Shown piece after piece: positions 17,440 through 28,021 of a stretch of 41,146 nt of DNA. The position numbers and the translations under genes were made by a program. The notes under the pieces were generated by a model. The model saw only the letters and a program-made list of their open reading frames with translations, searched no databases and was not told where the DNA came from. The stretch comes from Chara braunii (Eukaryota; Streptophyta; Charophyceae; Charales; Characeae): contig BFEA01000182.1 of assembly GCA_003427395.1 (NCBI GenBank), positions 1,292,043 to 1,333,188 on the forward strand, read 5' to 3'. Each line of letters starts with the position of its first letter. Positions within the stretch are counted from its first letter, which is position 1.

Positions 17440-18672
17440 GTGTCGATGTTCCCTTCGATGAAGGAGAACGTTGAAGTCAGGCGTGTACGACCAAGTAAGG
17501 GTAAAGAAGTGGCAAGGATACAGAGTATGCGAATGAGTTTGCCTTCTGATGACGGGGCGTCTGCGACACCTATACAGGTCGCGGCGACTAAGTCCGCAAG
17601 GGGGTCTTCCTCTAAGAAGACTGGCATGGATTATGCGATGGCGGAGAAGGATGGACAGAGGATAGAAGGAGCAGAAGTCATACTTTTGCGCAAGCGCGGA
17701 GCCCGAAAGTTTACCATGAAGAGCTCCTTAGATGATATCGATACAGTGGAGCCTCTCAAACGAACGCTCAGGCAACCGATGCAGTGCACGATACTTGAGT
17801 ACTTGGCGGCTTCGAGACCCGCGGGAGATGAGCTACAGATAATCACGTGCAAGACACGCATTCCTTTGGGAGACGAAGTCCAGATGACTTCCAAACCAGA
17901 GGTACCCCCTGTGGCAATATCGGGGGTGTGCGCAAAGGCAGAACGCGCAGCGACATTGTATTTGGATGAAATGGAAGGCGTGCCTCCTGACAAGTTTTAC
18001 ATTTTAGGGAGTGAGACAGTGGAGACCAGTCTCAATGACGAGATAGTCCTCCATTGGGTGATTGACAATGGCAGCGAAGCTGTCATTATAGACGAGGAAA
18101 TCGTTGTGCGATTAGGGTTGGACCTCGACAAGTCTTACCTGTTTGAGATAGAAACAGCCGATGGAAGAAAGCAGAAGATCTCCGGAGTCTTTCATAAGGC
18201 GGCCATTGAGGTCGAAGGGTTGCGCGTGCTGATGCTTGTTTTCGCAGTCAGGGACTGCAGTTCGGAGTTACTATTAGGGCGGACGTGGTTGAGCCATGTT
18301 CATGTGGTGACTATAGAGCGATCGAACGGGAGCCAGATGCTTTCTATTAAGCGTCCGGATGGTGGACGGATTATGATTGAGACAGTCGAGCCTCGTGATC
18401 CGAGGAACAGAGCCGCCCTAGCAGCTGGTGGCGGCCGCAAGCGGGTCACACTCACGAGTCGCTCGTTGCGATTCTGCGAAAAGAAGTATAGGGCATTGCT
18501 CACAGAAGAAAAAAGACGCATATTGGAAGTCGAGGATTTAGGTAATCACGTCCTGGTGGGAGAAAACTCCTACCCTAAGGGTGAAGACGAGGAATTTGGA
18601 GGTATGACTTCTGTGTTTTTTTTAAGGGCGCAGCCCCCTACGGGGGGCGATCAAAGAAGCACAAAACAGTAG
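17440..18672 (+). CDS. Gag-pol junction and retropepsin of element B
   Basis: A 410-codon open frame, the longest intact one in element B. The N-terminal half is charged linker. The aspartic protease core is VLHWVIDNGSEAVIIDEEIV around residues 205-225 (DNG in place of the usual D-S/T-G) followed by SSELLLGRTWLSHV, the conserved flap-side LLGRxWL motif, about 75 residues later. Retropepsin cleaves the gag-pol polyprotein during particle maturation. A long C-terminal linker leads to reverse transcriptase, which continues in another frame from 18678. The Ser/Thr-to-Asn change in the active-site triplet occurs in some plant elements but may reduce activity. Confidence 0.75.
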   Translation: MSMFPSMKENVEVRRVRPSKGKEVARIQSMRMSLPSDDGASATPIQVAATKSARGSSSKKTGMDYAMAEKDGQRIEGAEVILLRKRGARKFTMKSSLDDIDTVEPLKRTLRQPMQCTILEYLAASRPAGDELQIITCKTRIPLGDEVQMTSKPEVPPVAISGVCAKAERAATLYLDEMEGVPPDKFYILGSETVETSLNDEIVLHWVIDNGSEAVIIDEEIVVRLGLDLDKSYLFEIETADGRKQKISGVFHKAAIEVEGLRVLMLVFAVRDCSSELLLGRTWLSHVHVVTIERSNGSQMLSIKRPDGGRIMIETVEPRDPRNRAALAAGGGRKRVTLTSRSLRFCEKKYRALLTEEKRRILEVEDLGNHVLVGENSYPKGEDEEFGGMTSVFFLRAQPPTGGDQRSTKQ

Positions 18673-18677
18673 CTTAG

Positions 18678-19475
18678 AAAGTTAAGCCGGCGGCGGTAGC
18701 CCGAAAGCGATCCGCACTAGATGGGATATCTGAGGAGGAGATCGCCAGGAAGGTTAAGGAAAGGAAGAGGGAGGAGCCGCAACGGCTGACAGAAGAAAGG
18801 ATAACGGAAATGGACATAGGAGATGAAAATTTGACGGAACAAGAGAAGGGGCGCGTGTTGGAAGTTCTTAAAACTTATAATAAGGTCATAGCTTTCAGCG
18901 ACGCGGAAAGAGGGAAGATCGATCCTAGGTATGCTAAACCTGTCAGGATCTACACGATTCCGCATACTCCATGGAATGATGCAGGGTGGAAGTTCGCACA
19001 AAAAGAGAAGGAAGAAGTGATCGTCTTTCCAAAGGAGAAGATGGCGTCACATGTAGCGGAACCGTCTGATAGCGCCTACGCGAATAGGTGGTTCTTCTTA
19101 CGGAAGCCGAATGGGAAGATTTTGTGGATTCAGGAGTTGCATAAGGTCAATGTTGTTACCATCCACGATGTGGGGTCCATACCGCACACCGATCTATTAG
19201 TGGAAGGAGTGGTGAGCAGATCTATCTACTCTGTCTGCGATCTATTTTCGGGTTATGATGAGATACCCCTAGATCCTAGAGATAGGCATCTCACTGCTAT
19301 GCATACGCCACTCAGGTTAGTGCAGATGATGGTTGTGCCCATGGGATGGACCAATGGGGTAGCGGTCTTCCAGAGAGCTATGGTAGCTATTCTAAAAGAC
19401 TTCATTCCTGATAAAGTTGAAGTGTTTTTGGACGACTTTTCGATAAAAGGATCCGTACTGAAAGATGAGACGTAG
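18678..19475 (+). pseudogene. Reverse transcriptase of element B (palm and fingers)
   Basis: The frame is open from 18678, just after an in-frame TAG, to TAG 19473-19475. It begins with a basic linker (EEEIARKVKERKREE), then the RT domain: NRWFFLRKPNGKILWIQELH, SVCDLFSGYDEIPLD (first catalytic Asp), MPMGW-like VVPMGWTNGVAVFQRAM and VEVFLDDFSIKG, the catalytic FLDD box. The enzyme copies element RNA into DNA. The domain is cut by a frameshift at about 19475; the thumb continues in frame 2. Confidence 0.85.
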
Positions 19476-20197
19476 GTTGCCCCTGGTGTCAGGAGATCGT
19501 AGAGCAGCACCTGACGGACATCTACGCAGTCCTGGAACAACTAGATGAAGCAAATATGATGGTCAGTGGGACGAAGAGCCGGTGGGCAGTCTCGGCGATT
19601 AAGATCTTAAGGTTTATATGTGATTCGAGAGGGCGCAGAGCGGACCCGGCAAAGTTAGATAAACTGCTGAACTGGCCAACTCCGTTGCATAGCGCTACCG
19701 AAGTCCGCCAATTCCTAGGAGTCGTAGGTTATTGACGGATCTTCATACGTCGGTACGCGGAGAAGGCAGAGCCTTTGCGGACTCTCCTTAGCAAAACAGA
19801 GTGGTTTTACTGAGATTCTCCTAAAAAGCTGGCAGTATTAACCCACAAGGAATAATTTAAAAAAGGGGGACGAATCCTAGGTGTGCCTTTTTTCGAGGAC
19901 GAAACCAACAGACCGTTCATAGTGTCTACGGATGTTGGGCCGTGCTCAGTCAAAGGGCTGCTTTCTCAAATGAACCCCGATGGTAAGGAGAGGCCGCCGA
20001 GATTCAAGAGTCGTACGCTCAACACCGCTGAACGCAACTATAGTTAATTTAAGAAGGAGGTGTTAGTTGTTCTATGGTGTTTAGACGTTTTTAGACACTA
20101 CATAAACGGGAGACGATTCATTCTACGCGTAGGTCCTACGACTTTGGCGTCAGTCTTACAGAAAGACTTCAGTCTGACAGATCCCACGATTGCGTGA
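19476..20197 (+). pseudogene. RT thumb and RNase H of element B
   Basis: One frame carries the end of RT (HLTDIYAVLEQLDEANMMVS, PLHSATEVRQFLGVVGY) and RNase H: FIVSTDVGPCSVKGLLSQ with the first catalytic Asp, LNTAERNYS with the conserved Glu, and NAVADGLLQ just past this segment (about 20255). It contains stops at 19733-19735, 19811-19813, 19853-19855, 20045-20047 and 20195-20197, so it cannot be translated as it stands. RNase H removes the RNA strand during reverse transcription. Confidence 0.8.
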
Positions 20198-20200
20198 TGG

Positions 20201-21874
20201 TTGATCAGGATCCGACTCTACGATTATACTATGGAGAGAATCTCGGGAACGAAGAATGCGGTAGCCGACGGACTTTTGCAAATTCCGATCGAGGCGGAGC
20301 GACCAATAGTGGTCGTTGCACTGACTATGACTGAGCCTAGACGGACTGATCGATTCCTAGTTAACCTTTATGAAGGAAAGTACCGGACTATAGGGCTGCG
20401 TCTGTTAGGAGAGGAGAGTTCTGACTTGGAGATTAGGAGACAGGCAACACAGTACTGCTTTAGATCTGGGCATTTGTTCCGCAGACCTACAGGATCAGGA
20501 ATGCCTCTGCGAGTGATCTGTGACCCGGAGGAGAAGCAGTCCATAGTGGCGGAACTACATGACGGTGTGGTCGGTGGACGTAGAGGAGTAAAAGGGACAT
20601 ATGAGAAGGTCTGAAGACTACACTGGTGGGAAGGTCAGTACAAGGACGTCGAAAAGTACTCTGTGACTTGTGAGGAATGTCAGAAGAGGTCCCTTGTGAG
20701 ATACAAGGAGCAGCTTCAAGTTCATCCCTCCTATCCTACTCAACCGGGCAAGAAGGTGCATATCGATCTGGTTAAAATGTCGAAGGGCGTAGGCAACATG
20801 AACTATGTCGTGAACGTTAGAGACGACTTCACTGGATTCGTTGACGGTAAACCCATCAGAACAAAGGCGGCCAAAGAGGTCAAGAACTTTGTTCTGGAGT
20901 ATCTGTCTAGATACGGGTGCGTTAGTAAAATTGTGATGGATAGAGGATCGGAGTTCCTAGCGGACGAGGTGCAAAATGTGTTCAAGAAAGCGGGAGCTAG
21001 AGTGTCAATAGCTACTGCTTATGATCCTCAATCCAACACACATGTAGAACGAGGTCATCAATCGTTGATAGCATCATCGTCAAAGTGGTGTAGAGGTAGA
21101 GATAGCGACTGGCCAATTTACTTTCGGTACACGATATGGGCAGATAATGTCACAGTTCGAGCCAGCACAGGATACCCGCCTTACACTCTATGGTTCGGGG
21201 GGCACTGCCCTCTGCCCATAGAGTTTCATGTCGATAGTTGGAGTACAGTTGACTGGGTGGATAGTATGTCACGAGAGGAACTTCTGGCGGCTATGACTAG
21301 ATAGATAGCCTACGGATTAGAGGACAATCTCATGACCACGTCCGATCGATTGGCGGTGGAGAGAGGCAAAGGCAAGGAAAGATGAGATAAGGATGTCAGG
21401 GTAAGAAAGGAGAAGATAATTGTGGGTGATATGGTACTTCTCTACGATGCAGCGCTAGAAAGGACATGGTCAGGAAAGTTGGCAAACAGATGGATGAGAC
21501 CTTACCGCGAAGTCGGCGCACTCAGTTGGGGAGCATATATGATTGCTGAGTTAGATGGGTCTAAGTGGAAGGATCTTGTGGCAGGGGCTAGATTGAAGTT
21601 GTTTAGGCCAAGGGAAACCCCTGCTTCTGCGCGGACATTATCGAACCCTAAGGGAAAGGGGAAAGCGAAGGTGACAGATGAAGGACCGTCGAGACGGTTC
21701 GAGATAGGGGAGAGTTCGAAGACGAGAAAGAGAGTAGAGACCAGGAAAGTGAAGGGCTTGACTCTGGAAAGAAAAGGAAATGGTTTTTTGTGCTACGAAG
21801 ACCTAAGCGCCGAGTCCGCCTTAGACGAGGTCGCGCATTTGTTGCACTGTCACCCCCCCAAAAAAAACAACTGA
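20201..21874 (+). pseudogene. Integrase of element B
   Basis: The same frame continues with the zinc-binding region (ELHDGV... and TCEECQKRS) and the D,D35E core: HIDLV, IVMDRGSEF and, exactly 35 residues on, HVERGHQS. A C-terminal GPY/F-like module follows (DMVLLYDAALERTWSGKLANRWMRPY split by a stop region) and then a basic tail ending at 21874. Stops lie at 20612-20614, 21302-21304 and near 21383. Integrase inserts element DNA into the genome. The order PR-RT-RH-IN places element B in Ty3/gypsy; no chromodomain is seen, which fits the Athila/Tat branch. Confidence 0.85.
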
Positions 21875-22511
21875 GAAATATCCTTATATCTAAGCGCAAA
21901 CGACCGCAACATAAGAGAGGGAAGAAACACCCTCTCAGTCCTAGAGTTCCAGAAAGACCCAAGCGCCAAACGGATAAGTGCAGACATAAGAGCCGCACTC
22001 GTGTGGTCAGTCTAAATTTTATATGATTCGTCTGATTATGGCGGTGCGGGCTCGACGGGGGCGTCGAGAAGAGGTCCGGGCTTGTTTGTCGGGCGGCCGA
22101 AGGTCAGTCGGTCACCCGAAATCTGATGGATTAACCCTTAGATTGTCTGCCTAGAGAGGGATTGACCGTGACTTTCGTCTGAATCGTTGGGAGAAATTAG
22201 GGGTCGGAAAATGATCCCTAAAATTCCCCCATCAACAATAAAGACTGACCCTTGAAATTAACATGATGAACAACCGATACTAACGCAACTAGTGCCTACC
22301 ATTTTTGTTCGTTCTGAGGCTGTCCCCAGAGCGGCTGATTACGGAGCGGCGGTATGGGAATAAGGCTCGACGTGCTCTTTTTACACTGGACAATTGACGA
22401 GGGAATGAACCGTCAATTTTTGCTAATTTTAATAACCAAATTAAAATAAAAAATAAAAAAAAATAAGAATAATAAAAGGAAGGAAAATAAAGGGATATTT
22501 GCTATTTAAAT
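21875..22511 (+). other. Region after pol of element B (possible 3' LTR start, no gene)
   Basis: A C run and an A run (21853-21869) straddle the end of pol. A purine-rich stretch AAGAGAGGGAAGAA lies near 21911 and could be a polypurine tract. AATAAA occurs near 22241. No sequence matching the LTR end at 4779-4908 was found, so the 3' LTR is not established. Confidence 0.3.
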
Positions 22512-22796
22512 CTAGGCTACCAGCCGGGCCGTTCGGGTCCCGGGTGGCCAGCCCGTGCAAATTTCAGGTAAGGTCCCAGCAAAAAAATAAAAATAAAAAA
22601 TAAACTCAAAAAATTCTGAAAACAAACAATGTTATGCAAAAAAATAAACTGAGCAACGTTTGCCTCAGGGTCACATCGAAATTCTTCACCAAATTTAAAA
22701 TAAAAAATAAAATTCAAAAATATTTATTTATCTTTATTTTTTTCAATTATTTTGGCCCGGTCAGGCAAGTGACCCCGGGCCACTCTGGTAGCCTAG
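22512..22796. mobile_element. MITE, copy 2 (8 bp target duplication ATTTAAAT)
   Basis: The 285 bp element has perfect 12 bp termini CTAGGCTACCAG...CTGGTAGCCTAG and exact ATTTAAAT on both sides (22504-22511 and 22797-22804). It is about 85-90 percent like copy 1 at 6216-6488, in the same orientation, and at an unrelated target, so the two copies are independent insertions. Confidence 0.9.
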
Positions 22797-22804
22797 ATTT
22801 AAAT

Positions 22805-23760
22805 TAAATTTCATCGAAATTTATCCTTAATAAGATTGTCCTCAATTTTTATTAATTCCCATAACGAAATTAATAATGCGCAAAGGAATAAAAAATAATA
22901 AAAGAAGGGGAAACGAATTAATAATTACTATTTGATTATTTTTTGCCAAAATTTACTATTGATAAAATTTTGCCGGAAATTATTTATTTTATCATGAGCC
23001 GTTAATCCGTGCGAGTCCCGATAATTACGAACCCACGATTGATTTCGCCTGATTGATTTGATTACTACCTTTGGTATGAACCCGATGTTGTTGGGTGAGT
23101 GGGACTGTTTTTCGGTTTACGGTGGCATGGTTGATATGGGGCGGTCACCGACACAACACTGTTACTCTGGTACGGTTACTGGTTCGGACCTGGTATGGCA
23201 CTATCATTGGGGCAGCATCGATACGGGCTACTTCGGTTCACTGTTGAGACAACTGGAATGACCGCTAGTTAGGAGTGGCACAGTTATTGGTTCGACTTCG
23301 AGGCAGTACTGCAGGCTGGTACTTATTTTCTGGATCGACACGGGCACGGTACACTGATCTGCGATATGGTACTATATTCTGTATTGGTCAGATACGGTTA
23401 CTTGTTCGGGACAGGTAAGTTGCAATCACTTATTCAGTACTGCTGTGGTACTTTTGCGGCACGGTACGGTACTCTGCATTAGTCTCGTACAGCTGCTAGG
23501 TCAGAACAGGCTACGGACATTGATTCATTATTTCGGTATGGTGGCTGTCGGCCTTGACACTTATCTGGGATTTTTTGTGCACTCCGGTCTGATGGCTCAG
23601 CTATGGCAGTATGGGCTTTGGTTCGGAAAAGGTGCTGGTACAACTACAGACTCAGGCTGGTACTTGAAGGGCCGGCGACCCGCTGGTAATTCCTGCCTCT
23701 ACTCTGCAAGGCCTAAATTTGTCCTGCCGAATTAAGCCCGGTACAACTGTGTTCACATGA
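22805..23760. other. AT-rich spacer followed by degenerate GGTAC-rich DNA (no gene)
   Basis: 22805-23030 is A/T-rich without features. From 23090 to about 23745 the words GGTAC, GGTTAC, TGGTTCGG and GGTCAG recur irregularly every 50-100 bases, suggesting a decayed tandem repeat. The two ORFs in it (23058-23261, 23445-23735) look like translations of this repeat. Confidence 0.4.
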
Positions 23761-26396
23761 GTTTCACCGGCTGGTATAACGAGGTGGAGGCCTGGCACCG
23801 CCAGGAACGTCGGTCCGCTTAAGCCTGCGACCAGGGAAACCACCGGGATATAGGGCTGACCAGCAAAACAGAAAGGGGGATTCGGGTTGAGTTTACGGGG
23901 GAGCGCGCCAGGTGTACGCCGCCCCCAGCTTAGCACACGTTCGAACTTGCCCTACTGGTGCCTATTCAAAGAACGCTCAGAGGAGAGGGGAGAGGGGCTA
24001 TCAAAGAAGGGCAACGGAAGGTGACAGGGAGCAGCGTGCTAGGGGTACGCCTCCCACAGTACGAATGAGCCAGGGGAAATAGTGCTCCCTCGTGCGCGGC
24101 GCGCTCAGTGAACGAGTTCTTGGGACAAGGTTGGTGCGCTGGTAAGGACATTCGCACGGAGGCAAGGAGGAGGGGCGTGCATGACGCACTCGGCGCCCGT
24201 TTCGCAAGTCTAGTTGATGAAGGGGGTGAGAGAGCAACGATGGGAGGGGGAAGACACGGGGGAGTCGAGCGCGACGTTCGCAGCGGGAATGGGTGGCTAG
24301 CTGCCCCGTTAAACTCGGATTAGCGCTCCATGTGGGAAAAGGCGAGCTGGACTTGCTGCGATCGAATGATTCGGGAGTGAGCAGTCTGGAGCGTCCTGTG
24401 ATCTCAGCCCGCAAGAGAACCGAACATAGCGGGGAGACCGTTCCGAACTCCGACGAAACGCTTGGTCACAGCTTGCCTTTGATTGTAATTCCAGGAACCT
24501 TTTGATACATCGTCTCTTTAAGGGAGTGATGACGGTGTATCGAGCGTCGTCCCGCAAACCTGGTTGACACGCAAGGCCCGAGGAGAGAAAATCATTGGTC
24601 GTTTGAAAGTAGACATGGCAACTTGGGTGAAACAGGATATGGAAGGCATTTGCAGTGACCTTGAACAGGGAGTAGCGTCCACCGCAATTAAGTGATTCGG
24701 ACGGGGATAATTAATTGTCCTTGGGGCATTGAATCGGACCTTCATAGAACCTCTTCGCAGTGTGGAAAGGTTTTTATCAACTTGGTTCAGCGTCCCAATG
24801 AGCACGTGCGTCAACGAGAAGAGTGCTAAACGAGAAAGAAAGCGAAGGTAGGAAAAGGGTTAGTAAGAGAGACGGATAAGTGAGAGGAGAGTGTGAGCGG
24901 GCGCGCGAGAAAAAGAGACTGTGCGAGTGAGTGAAAGAGTGGGAGAGCATGCCGTGTGCTCGTAGGAAGAGAGGGAGAGGGGTTGAAAGGCGCACACGCA
25001 CGAGCACGCTTCGTGGGATCGACACGGAGTGTGAATCGGGGTACTCGGGGTGAGATCGTACCTAAACAATATCGAAAGTGGATGTCCAAAGAAGGGTGAG
25101 CGGGACGAGATTGGTGCGAGGTTGCGGGAGAGGGATCACCAGCTGTGTGGAATGCCAATTTGGGAGCCCATGTGCCATTTTCTGACAAAGCCACTGTATA
25201 GTCGTGGGTGTGAACAAGCGCTGGTTTAGCCTTGGATCTATATTTGCAGTGCGCCCGAGCCCCTGCAATAGGCGATAGATAAGGTGAACTCTTTACACTC
25301 ACTATCGATGTTGGTCAACAGGGAAAATTGAAAGAAGATCCGAGGAAAGACTGTGTACCTGTCGTCACACCGCGATAACCTCTCACACCACGAAGAAGAG
25401 AACTTAGTAGCTTCCGACTGACGATAGCTGAAACAAAAAGAGCTTGTGAACTGCGACTGTCTGCCAGCGAGCCGTGAGACTCGAGCAACGCGGAAGGGAC
25501 AGACTGGAAGGATTTGTGAGTAGCTTCAAAAAAAAAAAACGGGGAACATGATTGTGAGTTCATGATTGACCATCAACACTGAGATCGGAAAGGTATTTAG
25601 TTCGTTACTACATAATTAATATTTTCTTTATTTCTCTATTTTGCTGTGCTTCAATATTACATACAAAAGAGTTGATTGGTGACAAATTCTAGCGTGGACT
25701 TTGAGCTTGGCCCATTGGGGTTACCAGCCCGAACAGTACGGTGTAGAAAGCGTAGTGAATTTTAATGTCATAAAACTCGGTCACATTCGCCGAATCCCAA
25801 GGGTCAGGGCCAATCAACAACCGAACTGAGACTTTGACTGAGATCATGCTCGAGTGACCACATGCTTAAATCTGAGAGGTACGCTGCGGTGATACTATGG
25901 AGGAAAAGCTAATTTGGGAGGTTAAGATTCCGAAAAGCTTGGGAGGGAGCGCTTGCTTTAGGAGAGTTGGCTCGCAAGCCTAGCGGATTGCTTCATTCCC
26001 AGAGCTGGATGAGTGGAACAAAGTGCAAGCATGTTTTATTTGTTCATTTATGATGACTATAACGCTGCCCTGAATGAGGGTATCGCGGTCCAAATAGCTA
26101 ATTGCCCTAAGTGAAGGCAGGGTCGGATGCGATATTTATTTGTCGATTTAAAGTCGTTGTCTGAGCTACAGCAGCATAGCCGTTCGATGTCATCTGGGTT
26201 ACTGTGTTTGAATTGCTGTCTGACGTTGCACGTGGAGCTTGGTCTGGGTGCAGCGGGGCAGTTTGGTGCAGTGTGTACCCGTGGGTTGGCTGAACGGTAC
26301 GCATGCGTGTAACTGCTGGCAAACGGACAGATCATCAGTTCAAGTCCTCAAGGCGGCACGTACAGCAACGCTCGCACGTTTGGTACGGCCACCGCT
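23761..26396. other. 2.6 kb without a recognisable gene
   Basis: Balanced composition to about 25550. At 24826-25025 the minus strand is very CT-rich (runs such as CTCTCCCACTCTTTCACTC), which resembles plant promoter or 5' UTR sequence but leads into no recognisable ORF. ORFs in both strands are short and low-complexity. An A/T-rich patch lies at 25590-25680. I see no RNA gene or known element here. Confidence 0.4.
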
Positions 26397-26397
26397 A

Positions 26398-26413
26398 CAG
26401 CGCAATTGCGCTG
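26398..26413. repeat. Perfect 16 bp palindrome
   Basis: CAGCGCAATTGCGCTG reads the same on both strands. It lies in non-coding DNA; no second copy was noted. Confidence 0.8.
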
Positions 26414-26696
26414 ATGATGATGCTTGTACACAAGTTTGATTGCACACACAAAGACATGGTTCACCGCTTCATGCCTGTAACTACAGGTGCACAGATCATC
26501 ATGAATTCCTTCACACAATTGCTCCCATGACACACGTACGGAAAACAACACTACTGTACACACAGTTGAATTCTGCCGCTGCACGACACCTATGAAATGA
26601 CTCGGTGGGAATCTGAGTCCCTGCTGAAACTGGTCATTTGGTAAGTTTACAGCAGTTGCAGGGGTTGAGTTTGACAAGGACATTGTCGTTATCAAG

Positions 26697-26724
26697 CTGA
26701 GAGAGAGAGAGAGGGGGAGAGAGG
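26697..26724. repeat. (GA)n microsatellite at the edge of the dispersed repeat
   Basis: About eight GA units, partly interrupted by G runs, directly before repeat copy 2. Confidence 0.8.
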
Positions 26725-26939
26725 ATGACCAGCAAGAGTTGGCTCTTCCAAAATGTGTGATTTACCCATCATTTGAGCGTTGGAAAGGAAGTGTTTCAGA
26801 AGCAGAATAACTATTGCCCATGATCGTGATTAATCTGTATTTCATGCCAGCCTAAGAAACGGGGGAGATTAACATTGAGCAAAATAACTCGTTGAAAATC
26901 TGTGGGCCAGTAGTGACGGAAACAGACTCTTCTGTGGGT
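26721..26939 (+). repeat. Dispersed repeat, copy 2 (partner at 4559-4778)
   Basis: Begins GAGGATGACCAGCAAGAGT and runs parallel to copy 1 to about GTGGGT at 26939, with substitutions and small indels. It lies about 150 bases before the gag of element D but shows no link to it. Confidence 0.75.
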
Positions 26940-27088
26940 TGACGAACATTGCTTTGTATGACGATACAGGCATACACATGTCTCAGTGGCTATAGTCTGC
27001 CACCCGCACGCTCCAGCTCATGGGCACCCCACCCGACACATAGGTGGCTCACCTCTCCACGCGCCTGAGTGGCGGTCGTTTCGAAGCC

Positions 27089-28021
27089 TAGGAGGATTTC
27101 TACGCTTACTCCTTTCGTGCGGGTCGGACTCCGATCTTCATGGATTTTCATGCATTCCTCGAGGATCGCTTCGGAGCCCGACATGACGTGATTGACGCCT
27201 TCGAGTGTATCGTCACTACGCGCTGGTCCGACTCAGGTGCCGCTGTCGGCCTGGATCGCCACATCCAGGTCTTTCAGGACGCCCGCCTCATTTGTGATGT
27301 TGCGTTTCACCCCGAGGTTGCCCTTATCGATCGTTTTTTGGCCAGCCTTCCCCTCGAGTACCGCTCCGAGTTATGGCGGTACGAGTTCACATCGGCCTCG
27401 CAGGCTTACAAGGCCGCTAGGGACCATCAGCAGATGCGGGCCCGTCGTCAACACACTTCCTCCTCCCAGCCTCAGCATACTGGTTACGCCCCTTCCTCCT
27501 CTCACGGCACTTCCCAGCGTCGTTCCCCTTTCTGCGGTCGCCCCCGCCGTTCCACGCAGCAGGGCCGCCACTTCTCGCGCCGCTTCAGCGCGCTCGAGTA
27601 TGGTCAGCAGGACGCTGTTGCCCCCCTGTCGCCAGAGGGTGACCATAGCGACGACCTCAACCTCGGCAAGGTCGTCCACTACCACCTGGAGGACTCTACT
27701 CTCCCTATGGCAGAGCACCTCCATCTCATCCTCTCGGCCCTCTCTCGGGCACGCAGCCGCTTCGATCACGCTGACGCGTCATACCCCGAGGTTCCTCAGC
27801 AGGACCTCCCTCAGGACTTTGTCCCTCCTCGCGGTGTCCTTTCCGCTGAGGAGCGCGCGGCCATTCTGGGTCGGTGTGTGTGTTTGCGCTACCGCCAGGA
27901 CGATCATACCTTCTCGTGGTGCCCTTACACCGCTGCCCTTGACCACCACTACGCTGACCTTTCCCGCCAGCGTCGTGCTCAGTCCCCCCCCGATGCCTCG
28001 CATCCCCACGGCGCCTCCTAG
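27089..28021 (+). pseudogene. gag of element D (Ty3/gypsy)
   Basis: The frame from ATG 27140 to TAG 28019-28021 is intact; homologous-looking sequence continues upstream past TAG 27089-27091 (EDFYAYSFRAG), so the N-terminus is probably broken. The capsid region reads HIQVFQDARLI...ALIDRFLASLPLEYRSEL, the usual retrotransposon gag pattern. A Ser/Gln/Arg-rich linker follows. Near the C-terminus CVCLRYRQDDHTFSWC resembles a degenerate zinc knuckle, C-x-C-x7-H-x4-C rather than C-x2-C-x4-H-x4-C. Composition is GC-rich with C-ending codons, unlike elements A and B, so this is a different lineage. Pol follows in another frame. Confidence 0.75.

Larger units (their letters stand above)
14901..17461 (+). 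pseudogene. gag of element B, interrupted by a hAT insertion
   Basis: The core begins near 14916 with NTRPPIFKGYGTTEYLEKWE and continues through a capsid-like helical region (LFNTDPSLSQVI..., LELMTQGEDESVQAFGRRF, IFIGRLPRGKQKGVL) to 15524, with one TGA near 15088. After the hAT element (15525-16624) the frame resumes, with Arg/Gly/Asp-rich linker sequence (stops at 16886-16888 and about 17020), a PKSPNYPKSPGPS motif and a CCHC zinc knuckle CIYCRADDHVKRDC at 17315-17356. Gag binds and packages the element RNA. The overlap with the protease frame (17440) suggests a shift between gag and pol. Confidence 0.75.

Noticed and set aside
1731-21874. Alternative genetic code or stop-codon readthrough as the reason for the many in-frame stops
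   Set aside because: TAA, TAG and TGA all interrupt the frames, frameshifts occur too, and the unrelated element D is broken in the same way. Ordinary decay of transposons is simpler.
4990-23040. AT-rich regions 4990-7070 and 22380-23040 as the two LTRs of element B
   Set aside because: Apart from the two independent MITE insertions no aligned sequence was found, and the PBS at 4913 places the first region inside the element.
24777-25302. Minus-strand Ser/Leu/His-rich ORFs at 24777-25302
   Set aside because: They reflect a CT-rich stretch; no domain and several overlapping frames are equally open.
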